NCBI GenBank assembly: GCA_900471925.1
Contig: UCGV01000013.1
Location: 1 to 64,000 of the forward strand
Direction of reading: 5' to 3'
From: Hyphomicrobiales bacterium
Lineage (GTDB): Bacteria; Pseudomonadota; Alphaproteobacteria; Rhizobiales; Rhizobiaceae
DNA: 64,000 nt
Shown here: piece after piece, positions 52,118-60,388 of the stretch
Layout: each line of letters begins with the position of its first letter
Position numbering within the stretch: the first letter of the stretch is position 1
Translations under genes and position numbers: made by a program
The notes under the pieces: model-generated
What the model saw: the letters and a program-made list of their open reading frames with translations, nothing else
Told to the model about the DNA's origin: nothing
Databases searched by the model: none

Positions 52118-52432
52118 AGCTTGACACGCGACGTCGGCATAAAGACGCGGCCAGCGCGAACCTTGTTTCACGCGTTTCCCTCGATAGCCCGAGGCAATGA
52201 CGGGCAATCCCCTGACATCAGGTTCCGTCGCCGAACAGGCCGCCGAAGAACCTATGCAGAGGTTCACGAAGGGGAACGCCGTACGGGCAAAAAGAGGATC
52301 GCGCCCTCGATCTCGTACAACCGCTCAAAGCCGGTAGCAGGATGGTGCTTCGGGCATTTCGGTAAAGAGCACCCCATTTGCAAACATGCCGGTTCCCGCT
52401 AGGATCTCACTTGTTCAGCTCGGAGGATCGCA
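52118..52432. other. Interval without a supported gene
   Basis: About 315 bases after the cyclase gene. No motif, terminator hairpin or promoter consensus was recognised. Confidence 0.4.
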
Positions 52433-52642
52433 ATGTTCAGTGCGTTCGGAAAGGGCTCGCCTCCGCTCGGGCCGGGTGACGTTGCCATGATGCAGGAGCT
52501 GGTGAAGGATTACTGCCGGACGAACGCCATCGAACCCGACAGTGAGGAGGGAAGGGATGTCGCACGCGATCTGCTGAAATGGTTTCAGATCGGAGTGCGC
52601 GACCGATACCGTCTCCGCGAACGCCTCGCGTCCCGAAACTGA
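52433..52642 (+). CDS. Small hypothetical protein, 69 aa
   Basis: MFSAFGKGSPPLGPGDVAMMQELVKDYCRTNAIEPDSEEGRDVARDLLKWFQIGVRDRYRLRERL is a soluble, helical protein. GGAGGATCGCA gives a strong ribosome binding site, and codon use is rhizobial. The D-x-E-x-x-R-D-V-A helix pattern recurs in small rhizobial hypothetical proteins, but no function is known. Confidence 0.65.
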   Translation: MFSAFGKGSPPLGPGDVAMMQELVKDYCRTNAIEPDSEEGRDVARDLLKWFQIGVRDRYRLRERLASRN

Positions 52643-52661
52643 CGTCCCGAACCTGGTGGCA

Positions 52662-53218
52662 CTAGCGGTTCGGCACGGACCGCCTTTGGGCCGACGCCAT
52701 CAGAACCATTGCTCCAACGACGTCCGAGGCCAGAAATTCGGCAAGGATTTCGATCTTCACGTCATCCTGAGACGAGGCATCTGGGAAAGCCAGCAATCCG
52801 ATGAAGAGGCTCATCGTGAACCCAATGCCGCAAAGAAGGAAGACCTTCAGCGAGGCTGGCACCCTGTCGCCGTGCAAAGACAGCACGCCGAGTGCGACGC
52901 GATGTAAATCAACGCTGGTACGGCCATCCCGCCGGCCGCTGCGGCCCCGGCAGGATGCGCCGGCTCCAACTTGACAACTGGCCGTCAAGCATCTCCCGCT
53001 TGATCTGAAGGCCGACGAGCAGAAAGAACACGCTCATCAGGGCGTCGTTGATCCTGTTGCTGAAGACTGATCGGTACGAGATCGACATGCAATGCCTGGA
53101 AATAAATGTCGGCGACCGGAGATTTGGCAACGACGATCGCTAGTGTCGCCGCTGCCATGAGGACGAGGCCGCCAGACGCCTCGCTGAAACATAACCACGT
53201 GATGTGGGAAATTCCCAC
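52662..53218 (-). pseudogene. NhaA Na+/H+ antiporter, internally deleted and frameshifted
   Basis: On the minus strand, SEASGGLVLMAAATLAIVVAKSPVADIYFQALH and INDALMSVFFLLVGLQIKREMLDGQLSSW are the first two helices of NhaA, GMAVPALIYIAS follows in another frame, and then the sequence jumps to VPASLKVFLLCGIGFTMSLFIGLLAFPDA near the C-terminus. About 200 central residues, including the ion-binding Asp pair, are missing. Several frameshifts occur. It is clearly inactive. Confidence 0.85.
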
Positions 53219-53639
53219 TTCTATGCAGGTCGCGAGGAGCTTGCCCGATCGCCATCCTTCATCGACGAACTCTATCGTGAGGGCGTTTATGGGGAGTAAC
53301 AGCTCAACACCTCAGTTTACGCCGCGCGGCAGGTCGGACGCGCTATTGACGGGTTATCCGGGGTGTTGGCGACCATCCGCCGTGACCATCACGCGACCAA
53401 TTTCGGTTTTTGCGGGCTGCTCGCTGGGAACGGAGCAGTTGGCGCGTGTGCGCGGCTCGTTCCATCGAGCGCGTTGGCTGACTGTAATAACGGCAAGCTC
53501 CATGTTCGTGGAGGCGGAGCTCGGGCAAAATGACGATCGCGTGGCCAGCACCCTCTTTCAAGGCCTGGAAAGCTCTTCGCGCGCTGAGGGGTCCTAGAAT
53601 TGGCAGGCGGCCTGCCAAAGGGCAAAGCTTATTGTGACC
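53219..53639. other. Interval without a supported gene
   Basis: About 420 bases with overlapping open frames on both strands, none with a motif or ribosome binding site. The best plus-strand frame (RWLTVITASSMFVEAELGQNDD) is not recognised. Confidence 0.35.
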
Positions 53640-53664
53640 GGAACATTCGGCGAGTGTCGTGGTT
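53640..53664 (+). promoter_or_regulatory. EcfG/RpoE2-like promoter for the exported Asn/Gly/Ser-rich protein
   Basis: GGAAC, 16 bases, then GGTT, ending 33 bases before the ATG; fits GGAAC-N18-TT. Confidence 0.6.
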
Positions 53665-53696
53665 CATCCTCGGTAAGGAATCCCAAGGAGAAACTC

Positions 53697-54044
53697 ATGC
53701 GTATGAAAATCATTGCGGTATCGCTTCTGACACTCGGTATGGCGACCTCTGCCTTTGCGCAGTCGAGCGGAAATTCCGGTGGCGCAGGCGGTGGAAATTC
53801 CGGTGGCAACATGTCGGGCAATTCCAACAGTCAGAGCGGGTCCGGCTCGCAAAACAGCCAGAACGGCACGGGCACCGACAATAATTCGACCGGCTCGGTG
53901 AGCGGTTCGAACAAGGCAGGCAACAACTCGCTCGGCAACAGAAGCGGTAATGACGACAACTGCCGACCGCAGGGCGGCGTGTCTTCCACCAAGAATGACG
54001 GCACGGCTAAGACCAGTCCCGATAGCCAGCAGGATTGCCACTGA
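53697..54044 (+). CDS. Exported Asn/Gly/Ser-rich protein, 115 aa
   Basis: A cleavable signal peptide (KIIAVSLLTLGMATSAFAQ) is followed by a low-complexity domain of Ser, Gly, Asn and Gln with repeated SGN/SGG/SQN units, ending in a segment with two cysteines (NCRPQGGVSS...QQDCH) that could form one disulfide. Such a chain is flexible and hydrophilic. AAGGAG lies before the ATG. A stress-type promoter is placed correctly upstream. The protein might protect the envelope during drying or osmotic stress, but this is inference. No family is recognised. Confidence 0.75.
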   Translation: MRMKIIAVSLLTLGMATSAFAQSSGNSGGAGGGNSGGNMSGNSNSQSGSGSQNSQNGTGTDNNSTGSVSGSNKAGNNSLGNRSGNDDNCRPQGGVSSTKNDGTAKTSPDSQQDCH

Positions 54045-54775
54045 GCGTATAGATCCAGCGACGGGCCCGAGACTTTCGAGAAATGTCTATTTGGGCTTTG
54101 TAGTAGCGGCGTTCACGCGGAGTGGACGTCGCTATTTGTATTCGGAACTGCCTTGACGGCTCGCACAGGAGTGACAGAGACCAACAACACGGATGCCACC
54201 CCACGACACATACGTCGGTACGATGAAACCATCTCCTGAGAGCCGGACTTGGAAATAACAAGTCTCCAGTGTCAACCGCGGTTCGGCCTGCCGGCGGCAC
54301 CAGTTTCGTTCAAGGGCTCTGGAAAGGCCATGAGGCGACGGTTTCGGCGCTCGGGCAAGAAACCGGCGAAGATTGCCGGTTCAGTGCAGACTTCTGATGA
54401 TCGTGAACAACCACGATCGCATTCTCGTGTCCTAGATCATCTGCGTCGCTGCTCGAGCGAAGGAAGCGGAAAGAAAACGATCTGAGAACGCGCATCAGTG
54501 CCACAAATTCTCGTTTTAGGCCCGCGCGTTGAGATCAGTTGATCCAGCGCACCCTCCAAAAAACGAAATGTTCGGTAACGTGCATCGTTGAGGGTACGAT
54601 ATCGTACAAAGAAAAATCCCGAAAAATCAATGAAATCTGGCAAATTTTGGCACGTGACTTTAGCGATGTTGTCCGGTAGCGTGCAGGATGTAGATGAGAC
54701 CGCAACGTCTCATCCTAATTTACTCAAAATTGTGCTGCGGCCGAGGTTAAACCCGTCCCCGGATGGCAGATTCTC
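54045..54775. other. Long intergenic region with a palindrome
   Basis: About 730 bases without a supported gene. It holds the palindrome at 54594-54607 and an AT-rich tract (about 54600-54740), which could be the promoter region of the receiver gene. Confidence 0.4.
54594..54607. promoter_or_regulatory. Perfect 14-bp palindrome GTACGATATCGTAC
   Basis: A perfect two-fold symmetric site in an AT-rich region 170 bases upstream of the receiver gene. It resembles repressor operators, including those of toxin-antitoxin systems, but no such gene adjoins it. Confidence 0.45.
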
Positions 54776-55201
54776 ATGCAGGCACCGAGTGCCAGTCAGT
54801 CAGACGACATGCATGATACGAGACAGTTCCACGGGACTGTACTGCTGCTTGAAGACGAAGCCTTGATCGCGCTCGACCTCGAGGAGTTTCTCCATGAGGC
54901 AGGATACCGTGATGTCATAGCGCTTTCTGCCTGCACCGAGGCGGAATTTTGGCTGAAGGCAAACAGCCCGGCTCTGGCAATCCTCGATCCAATGCTGCGT
55001 GACGGTGTTTGCGAGGACGTTGCGCTTGTGCTGGGGCCGCGAAACGTTCCCTTCGTCGTGTATTCGGGCCGTGAACCAGACGAGACGGGGCTTTCCCCTT
55101 TCTCCGCTGGCAAATGGCTACGCAAGCCCTCCTCTCCGGAAAACATGCTGGCGGCACTTGAAGAGATCGCGCGGGAGCGTATTTGCAGGAGTGGTCCATG
55201 A
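54776..55201 (+). CDS. Stand-alone response-regulator receiver protein, 141 aa
   Basis: A single receiver domain: VLLLEDEALIALDLEEFLHEAGY (acidic residues), LAILDPMLRDG (phospho-acceptor Asp), VPFVVYSGRE (Ser switch) and WLRKPSSPENML (Lys). There is no output domain, as in alphaproteobacterial single-domain regulators. An ATG 11 codons further is also possible. The last codons overlap the next small gene by ATGA, so both are coupled. No histidine kinase lies beside it. Confidence 0.8.
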   Translation: MQAPSASQSDDMHDTRQFHGTVLLLEDEALIALDLEEFLHEAGYRDVIALSACTEAEFWLKANSPALAILDPMLRDGVCEDVALVLGPRNVPFVVYSGREPDETGLSPFSAGKWLRKPSSPENMLAALEEIARERICRSGP

Positions 55202-55371
55202 CTGATAACGCGCGCTTGGTGCTTGCTCGCATTGCGGCCGAGATCAAGAAAGGGTCGTCGAGTGCCGATGTTCTTCAGATCGTGGCAGAAATCTACAGGC
55301 GTCAGGTCGAAGCAGACGAGGCAATTGCCCTCGCAGCTACACCGCCCAACGCAAAGGGTTCGAGCGCTTGA
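55198..55371 (+). CDS. Small hypothetical protein coupled to the receiver, 57 aa
   Basis: MTDNARLVLARIAAEIKKGSSSADVLQIVAEIYRRQVEADEAIALAA is an amphipathic helical protein. Its ATG overlaps the receiver stop codon by four bases, which implies coupled translation and probably shared function; it could be a phosphotransfer or anti-partner peptide. No conserved His was evident, and no family is recognised. Confidence 0.6.
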   Translation: MTDNARLVLARIAAEIKKGSSSADVLQIVAEIYRRQVEADEAIALAATPPNAKGSSA

Positions 55372-55509
55372 GTTGGTCGGGTATAGGCAAGACAACGCGT
55401 GGCTTCACGCCGGGCGGGGGATCAGCCGACCTCGTTTCAAAAGTTCTTGGCACCGCCAAAGGGGAATTGGAAGCACACTGTTGACGGAGCGATAGGCTTC
55501 TGAGCGCCT

Positions 55510-56235
55510 TCAGTCTTTCGTCGGGATGTTGGCGACCGTGGAAGCATATTCCTGCTCGGGAATGCCGTAGGCGTCTCCCGCCATCGCCCGTAACCCAGCC
55601 CGATCGCGAATGGTGATGAAACCTCGGGACGCCGAAATCAGATGGCGGCCTTCGAGAACATGCAAGGTCTCCGTTACACTTTGCCGACGGATGGCGAGCA
55701 TGATGCCCACGAATTCGTGGGTCAGCGCTATGTCGTCGCCCTCGGTTCGGTCGTGACACATCAGCAGCCAGCGCGCGAGGCGGGATTCGATGCGGTGTAC
55801 GGCGTTGGAGTAGGCAGCGTAGGCGATTTGAACGGAGACAGATTGCAGATAACGCACCATCAAGTTTCGAAGGGGGAGGCTTTCGGCCATTGCGGCCAAC
55901 AGATACGCGTTGGCAATGCGATGACCATTGCCGGCCACCTGCATGAAAACCCGATAGGGCAGTGAATGCGTTCCCGAAATACCAGACGTGGGAGCCAGGC
56001 CCTCTCGACCGAAAAGGTGGATTTCTGTCTTCTGTCCGCTGACGGGGGACACAACAACGGAGCCGATTCCGCATTCGGGAAAGTAAGTGAATTCGCTGAC
56101 GACTCGCGGCTCCGACAAACTCAGCTGATGCGGCAGATCGACATACTCAAGGTAAGGGATCAGGCGACCGAGATCGGATGGCTGCATGCTCGAAAGCAGA
56201 TGGTTTCGGAATTTGATGGGGAGGATGGCGTTCAC
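55510..56235 (-). CDS. Crp/Fnr family transcriptional regulator, 241 aa
   Basis: A cNMP-binding-fold domain (FTYFPECGIGSVVVSPVSGQKTEIHLFGREGL) and winged helix (IESRLARWLLMCHDRTEGDDIALTHEFVGIMLAIRRQSVTETLHVLEG) make this a paralog of the regulator at 34.7 kb. The FNR cysteine set is absent. The start follows normal family length. The direction is opposite to the receiver unit. Targets and ligand are unknown. Confidence 0.85.
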   Translation of the reverse strand: MNAILPIKFRNHLLSSMQPSDLGRLIPYLEYVDLPHQLSLSEPRVVSEFTYFPECGIGSVVVSPVSGQKTEIHLFGREGLAPTSGISGTHSLPYRVFMQVAGNGHRIANAYLLAAMAESLPLRNLMVRYLQSVSVQIAYAAYSNAVHRIESRLARWLLMCHDRTEGDDIALTHEFVGIMLAIRRQSVTETLHVLEGRHLISASRGFITIRDRAGLRAMAGDAYGIPEQEYASTVANIPTKD

Positions 56236-57223
56236 TGCTCTTCCTTGTGAGGCAAGAGCAATCGGGTCTCCCAGCCGGCCGCGCCCAGACGTTGGCGACC
56301 GATAATGCTGGCCTTATTCTCTAACAACGGTTTTAGTATGACGACCGCCGTGTTCAAGACAATCCGGTCAACCCTCCTCGCACGTTAACGGACCCGCTCA
56401 CTCCTCTCGCAATGCCTGTATGACAAAGCCACGGGCAGCCAGTCTGTCCGTTATCGGTCGAAATCGCGAGCGCGAGATGGAAAATGCCATCTTTGGCGTC
56501 ACTTCGTTGGGCTCTCAGGCACTGATCTTCAAGCATGAAGCCCGCGTCACCTCAAATAACCCATTTCAGCCCAAATACCGGCGCACGATGTTTTCCGCCC
56601 GCGCGGCTCACGCTGTGCCTTATAAAAGCTGAACGACAAATGCAGAAGCTCGGCAGGCTCAGTGTCAGCAGAAAATATCAGCTTCCCAACTTCCGCAGGT
56701 ACGGCAATCGGTTGGTCCGAGAGGTCTGTCCTCCGCTGGAGGATTTGATCACCTGGGATAGTATCCCTCTATCGCTTCAGGCAAATGCAGGGTGGTGTTC
56801 TACCGGATCTTCTTCTTTGACAAGCAGCCAGTGGTAATCGGCTATAGCCTCGCGAGCGAAGTTGAGGACCATCGATGATGGCAATCAATGGCGGATCCAG
56901 CGGGAAGGGATGTCATTCCGATTGTCGCGCATCAGGTCTTCGACCTGTCCAGCGATCTATCCGGGCTGGCCGACCGGGCATGGAGTTCAAGCTGCCGACG
57001 GCTCTAGTCCTTCGGCCTCCTGCAGCTCTCGATAACGGGCTTGCGCGATCTACCGTCTCGTCAAACGCCCAGTCATGATGCAGAGCCGTCGGGGATTGTT
57101 CGTTGGGACGACATTTCGATTGTTCAACAAGTGAGCGCGAGTAACGCGGTTCGTCGCTTTTTTCCTCGTTTTCATCGTGCGTGCATTTCGCAACGAATTA
57201 TCTCAGACGGGCAGCCCGTCAAC
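56236..57223. other. Long interval without a supported gene
   Basis: About 990 bases. A short plus-strand frame (VVFYRIFFFDKQPVVIGYSLASEVEDHR, about 56790-56875) reads protein-like but lacks a start, so it may be a remnant. No terminator, repeat or promoter consensus was seen. Confidence 0.35.
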
Positions 57224-57248
57224 GGAACTCCGGGGGATTTCCCACGTT
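57224..57248 (+). promoter_or_regulatory. EcfG/RpoE2-type promoter for the Pro-rich gene pair
   Basis: Perfect GGAAC-N16-CGTT, ending 22 bases before the ATG of the Pro-rich gene. Confidence 0.75.
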
Positions 57249-57269
57249 GTCGCAGTGAGGAGCATCCCC

Positions 57270-57473
57270 ATGTCTGTGCCGAACGAACCCGTTGTGCCGC
57301 CGCCGCCCGTCGACACGCCACCGCGCGATCCCGACCGGATACCCGGCGAGGAACCGCTTCCCGATCCCGAACCCGACGAGGGGGTTTCCCCAAGCGTACG
57401 CGCTTCCGTACATTGCCCGACATGGGGCCTTCTCTGCAGGGGCACTCGACTTCGGTCGGAGAGCGGGCAATGA
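57270..57473 (+). CDS. Proline-rich small protein, 67 aa
   Basis: MSVPNEPVVPPPPVDTPPRDPDRIPGEEPLPDPEPDEG is a Pro/Asp/Glu-rich disordered chain of a type common in Rhizobiales (PPP...DPDRIP.EEP.PDP). The last 25 residues (ASVHCPTWGLLCRGTRLRSESGQ) look out of character and may follow a frameshift. GAGGAGC precedes the ATG. The stop codon overlaps the next gene's start (ATGA). A perfect EcfG-type promoter controls the pair. Confidence 0.6.
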   Translation: MSVPNEPVVPPPPVDTPPRDPDRIPGEEPLPDPEPDEGVSPSVRASVHCPTWGLLCRGTRLRSESGQ

Positions 57474-57688
57474 CCAAGGACTGGCGCAGCGACCTGAGCC
57501 TCAAGCTCGAAGATTTCATCGACACGTTTGTGGTGCAAGGTGCGGGGGCGATGGATGTCTGCGATGCCATCCAGAAAGATATCGATCGCCTGAGGGATGC
57601 GTACAACCGCGACCCGGATCCCGCCGATGACCAATCGGACGACCGTGTCGAGGAACCGTCAAACGACTGGCCCGCTTCCGAAGCCTGA
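57470..57688 (+). CDS. Small acidic hypothetical protein, 72 aa
   Basis: MTKDWRSDLSLKLEDFIDTFVVQGAGAMDVCDAIQKDIDRLRDAYNRDPDPADDQSDDRVEEPSNDW is helical in its first two thirds and acidic and disordered at its end. Coupled to the Pro-rich gene by ATGA overlap and served by the same EcfG-type promoter. It has GGAGAG upstream as well. No family recognised; a stress role is inferred only from the promoter. Confidence 0.65.
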   Translation: MTKDWRSDLSLKLEDFIDTFVVQGAGAMDVCDAIQKDIDRLRDAYNRDPDPADDQSDDRVEEPSNDWPASEA

Positions 57689-58099
57689 CCAAGCCTCGCT
57701 CATGTTCAGGCGATAATTTCTAGTTGAGACTTGTTGCGAACACATTTCACAGGTAGAAGTCTTTCATAGGCATTGCTGATGAGCGCTGAAATTCGCTGCT
57801 CGCAACGCCGCATCGCTTTAACGCTTTTGACCACGGATGTACTGGCACTGGTGAGATTGCGATGATGAGGAAGGTCGGTGCGGTTTCGCCCCGACCTTTT
57901 TTGTTTTTCCGGATGGCATCAACGACCATGCCTCCTTGCCCCCATTATCTTGAGCATCTGGTTGCCGGCCAGCCCGACGAGAGCGGTCGCAACTTTTTCA
58001 GATGCGTGCCGGCATAGCTCCCAAGTTGGGTTCGCTGGATTAACGTGAGCGACCCGACTGGACGGGAGGAGAAACATGAGTGAGAAGCCCATGCTTCGG
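57689..58099. other. Intergenic region between convergent units
   Basis: About 410 bases; holds the terminator at 57871-57904. No supported gene. Confidence 0.5.
57871..57904 (+). terminator. Intrinsic terminator
   Basis: AAGGTCGG and CCGACCTT arms around a 12-base loop that can form further pairs, followed by a run of Ts. It lies 180 bases after the Pro-rich/acidic gene pair. Confidence 0.75.
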
Positions 58100-59257
58100 C
58101 TAGCTGGACTGTATGTCGATTTTTGACCGGCGGTTTGCAAGTGACTTCGTGGCAAAGAGAGCGGCAACGACCACTGGCACGACCACGGCATACGAGAAGC
58201 GAATTCCGAAAGACTCAGCGATGAATCCGAGGACAGGCGGCCCGGCAAAGAAAACCAGGAACGTCGTCTGACCCAGTGACGCCACATTGATACCAGGGGA
58301 TCTGTCGGCACGCCCGGCCGCTGCCGAGATCGCAAGCGGATAGACCGACGAGCAACCGAGCCCCATCAAGGCGAACCCGGTCAGTGCCGCAATCGGATGG
58401 GGTGCCCCCACCACTGCCGTAAGCCCAGCTATGATAATGAGGAGGAGGCATGCCGCTATCGAACGAGGGCCATAGCGGTCCACCACGGGGTCCATGAAAA
58501 GCCGCCCTATGGCAATGAAAAGCGAGAAGAGCGCGACTGCAAGGCCGCCGATGAATGGTGGGACATAGAAGACGTCCCGCATGTATATCGCCGACCAGTC
58601 GACGCCTGCTCCTTCGGCAAGCAGCGGGGCAGCGCCTATCAGGCAGAGTGGAAGTAGGGCAAGCGTCGGAAACGCGACGATTGGGACTTTGCCAGTCTCG
58701 CCTCCGAAACGGGCGGGTGCATTGGAAATCTTTGAAAAGACGATCGATCCTGCGACGGCGATCACTGCAAAGACGACAAGGTTATGAACTTCCATGGATA
58801 TGCCGGCCTGCCGCATACCGGCGCCGACAAGCGCGGTTAGGAAGAAGCCCGTACTCCACATACCGTGCGCTCGGCTCATGATGCTGCGTCCCAGGGCAGC
58901 CTCATGTCGGTCGGTTTCGATATTCGCATTGACCTCGAACGCCCCCGTCAGGATGCCGGCCATAAACATGACCGGGGCGGCTGTCCACGCGCTCGGCATC
59001 CACGCCGTCACCGCGAAAAGTAGCGAGGCGCCGAGGACTGTGATGTAGGCACTCGCACGCGCGCCCAGCCTCTCAATGACCGGAACGGAAAACGTCAGTC
59101 CGAAAAGAACGCCCGTCGAAAGCGAGATGAGGAGGAGTCCGAGCTCGCTTTCGGTCAAATCGAACTTGCGCTGCAAATCGGGAAGCCGCGATATCAATGC
59201 GCCGAGAGCCGTCGCTACCGCAAACTGGATGAAGAATATTCGGTGATGGGGTTTCAT
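58100..59257 (-). CDS. MFS transporter, 385 aa
   Basis: A 12-helix major facilitator with the YbjJ-like pattern: FFIQFAVATALGALISRLPDLQ at the start, ESELGLLLISLSTGVLFGL, and the helix-5 motif AFEVNANIETDRHEAALGRSIMSRAHGMWSTGFF. The substrate cannot be read; relatives are putative sugar or drug transporters. The start follows GGAAGC at seven bases; an ATG eight codons upstream is less likely. It ends near the convergent terminator region. Confidence 0.82.
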   Translation of the reverse strand: MKPHHRIFFIQFAVATALGALISRLPDLQRKFDLTESELGLLLISLSTGVLFGLTFSVPVIERLGARASAYITVLGASLLFAVTAWMPSAWTAAPVMFMAGILTGAFEVNANIETDRHEAALGRSIMSRAHGMWSTGFFLTALVGAGMRQAGISMEVHNLVVFAVIAVAGSIVFSKISNAPARFGGETGKVPIVAFPTLALLPLCLIGAAPLLAEGAGVDWSAIYMRDVFYVPPFIGGLAVALFSLFIAIGRLFMDPVVDRYGPRSIAACLLLIIIAGLTAVVGAPHPIAALTGFALMGLGCSSVYPLAISAAAGRADRSPGINVASLGQTTFLVFFAGPPVLGFIAESFGIRFSYAVVVPVVVAALFATKSLANRRSKIDIQSS

Positions 59258-59299
59258 AAGCAGCTTCCGACATTCCCCCAAGACGGGTGGGCGTCCAGA

Positions 59300-59563
59300 T
59301 CAGTGCCAGGTATCCAGGAGCGGCTCGTTGTCGTCAAAGTTTCCGTTGCTGACGGCATCGTAGGGGTTAATGCTCCGGCCGCCGCCGCGGGTGCCATATG
59401 CCGTCAACTGCACCATGACATCCTTTGCTCGTTGAATGGCTTCTACTTCGCTTGCGGCGTGACTGTCTGCGATCCTGATCGACACCTTGGCCCCCTCGTC
59501 ACCGACGTAGTCTATGCGCCAGCCAGTTTTCTCGTGAGCCACCTTCGTTTCCAGTAAGTGCAT
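59300..59563 (-). CDS. Small hypothetical protein coupled to the ku genes, 87 aa
   Basis: MHLLETKVAHEKTGWRIDYVGDEGAKVSIRIADSHAASEVEAIQRAKDVMVQLTAYGTR, then GGGRSINPYDAVSNGNFDDNEPLLDTWH. A beta-beta-alpha-type fold is likely; the family is not recognised. GGAAGG lies upstream, inside the end of ku, and the ATG is one base after the ku stop codon. This tight coupling suggests a link to Ku-mediated end joining, but that is inference. Confidence 0.7.
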   Translation of the reverse strand: MHLLETKVAHEKTGWRIDYVGDEGAKVSIRIADSHAASEVEAIQRAKDVMVQLTAYGTRGGGRSINPYDAVSNGNFDDNEPLLDTWH

Positions 59564-59564
59564 A

Positions 59565-60377
59565 TCAACCTGCCTTCCGCCCTTTCAGATCGGCCTCCAC
59601 GCTTTTCCGGAGTGCGTCCATGATGTTGACCACGTTAGACTTCGGAGCGGCATCGGCGCTCTTGCCCTTCGCGGCCTTTCTCGGCTTCAGCGCCTTCCTC
59701 TTCTCAGCGATGATCTTCAGCAGGCTCTCCTGGATCGGATCACTTACCATGTCGGGAGACCAGCGTGCGGACTTTTGCTTGATGAGCTGCTGGACGAGTG
59801 GAACGAGATCAGGATCTGCCTTCTCGTCGATCCCCTCGAAGTAATTATCCTCCGGCCGAACCTCGTCGCCGAAGCGCAGGGTCCAGAGCACGATGCCTTC
59901 GCCACGAGGCTCAAGAACAACGGCCCGCTCCCGGCGGCCGATGACGAGCTTCGACACGCCGAATACCTTGTCGGACTTCATGGCGTCGCGAATGACAGCA
60001 AAGGCTTCGTTCCCTACCGCGTCGTCAGGCATCAGATAGTGCGGCTTCTCAAGGTAGATCCATTCGATGCTGTCGGCGGGAACGAACTTGTCGATGTCGA
60101 TTGTCTTCACCGTGTCAAGCGCGACCGCTTCAAGGTCATCGTCCGTCAGGATCACGTAGTCGTTCTCGCCGCGCGCATAGCCTTTCGCCTCGTTCGCATC
60201 CTTTACGGGCTTGCCTGTGACGGCATCGATGTACTGGGAGACGACACGGTTGCCCGTCTCCTTGTTGAGCGTATGGAAGCGAACCTTCTCGCTTTCGGAT
60301 GTCGCGGGGGTCATTGCCACGCGGCAGGTGACGAGGGAGAGCTTCAGGTAGCCTTTCCAATAGTACTTCTGCGCCAT
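59565..60377 (-). CDS. ku: Ku protein, 270 aa
   Basis: The bacterial Ku homodimer ring that binds DNA double-strand ends and recruits LigD. WKGYLKLSLVTCRVAM, EKVRFHTLNKETGNRV, YARGENDYVILTDDDLEAV, DSIEWIYLEKPHYLMPDD and LRFGDEVRPEDNYF follow Ku in order. The C-terminus is Lys-rich (KALKPRKAAKGKS) and ends in a short basic tail. It follows the other ku gene by 11 bases; the two differ widely, so they are old paralogs that might form heterodimers. Confidence 0.92.
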   Translation of the reverse strand: MAQKYYWKGYLKLSLVTCRVAMTPATSESEKVRFHTLNKETGNRVVSQYIDAVTGKPVKDANEAKGYARGENDYVILTDDDLEAVALDTVKTIDIDKFVPADSIEWIYLEKPHYLMPDDAVGNEAFAVIRDAMKSDKVFGVSKLVIGRRERAVVLEPRGEGIVLWTLRFGDEVRPEDNYFEGIDEKADPDLVPLVQQLIKQKSARWSPDMVSDPIQESLLKIIAEKRKALKPRKAAKGKSADAAPKSNVVNIMDALRKSVEADLKGRKAG

Positions 60378-60388
60378 TGTCTATCTCC

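Noticed and set aside
51245..52267. Minus-strand open frame of 340 codons
   Set aside because: Antisense to the cyclase, whose catalytic motifs are intact.
57041..57469. Upstream extension of the 72-aa gene frame
   Set aside because: The extra 143 codons are Arg-rich, overlap the Pro-rich gene in another frame, and start before the promoter.
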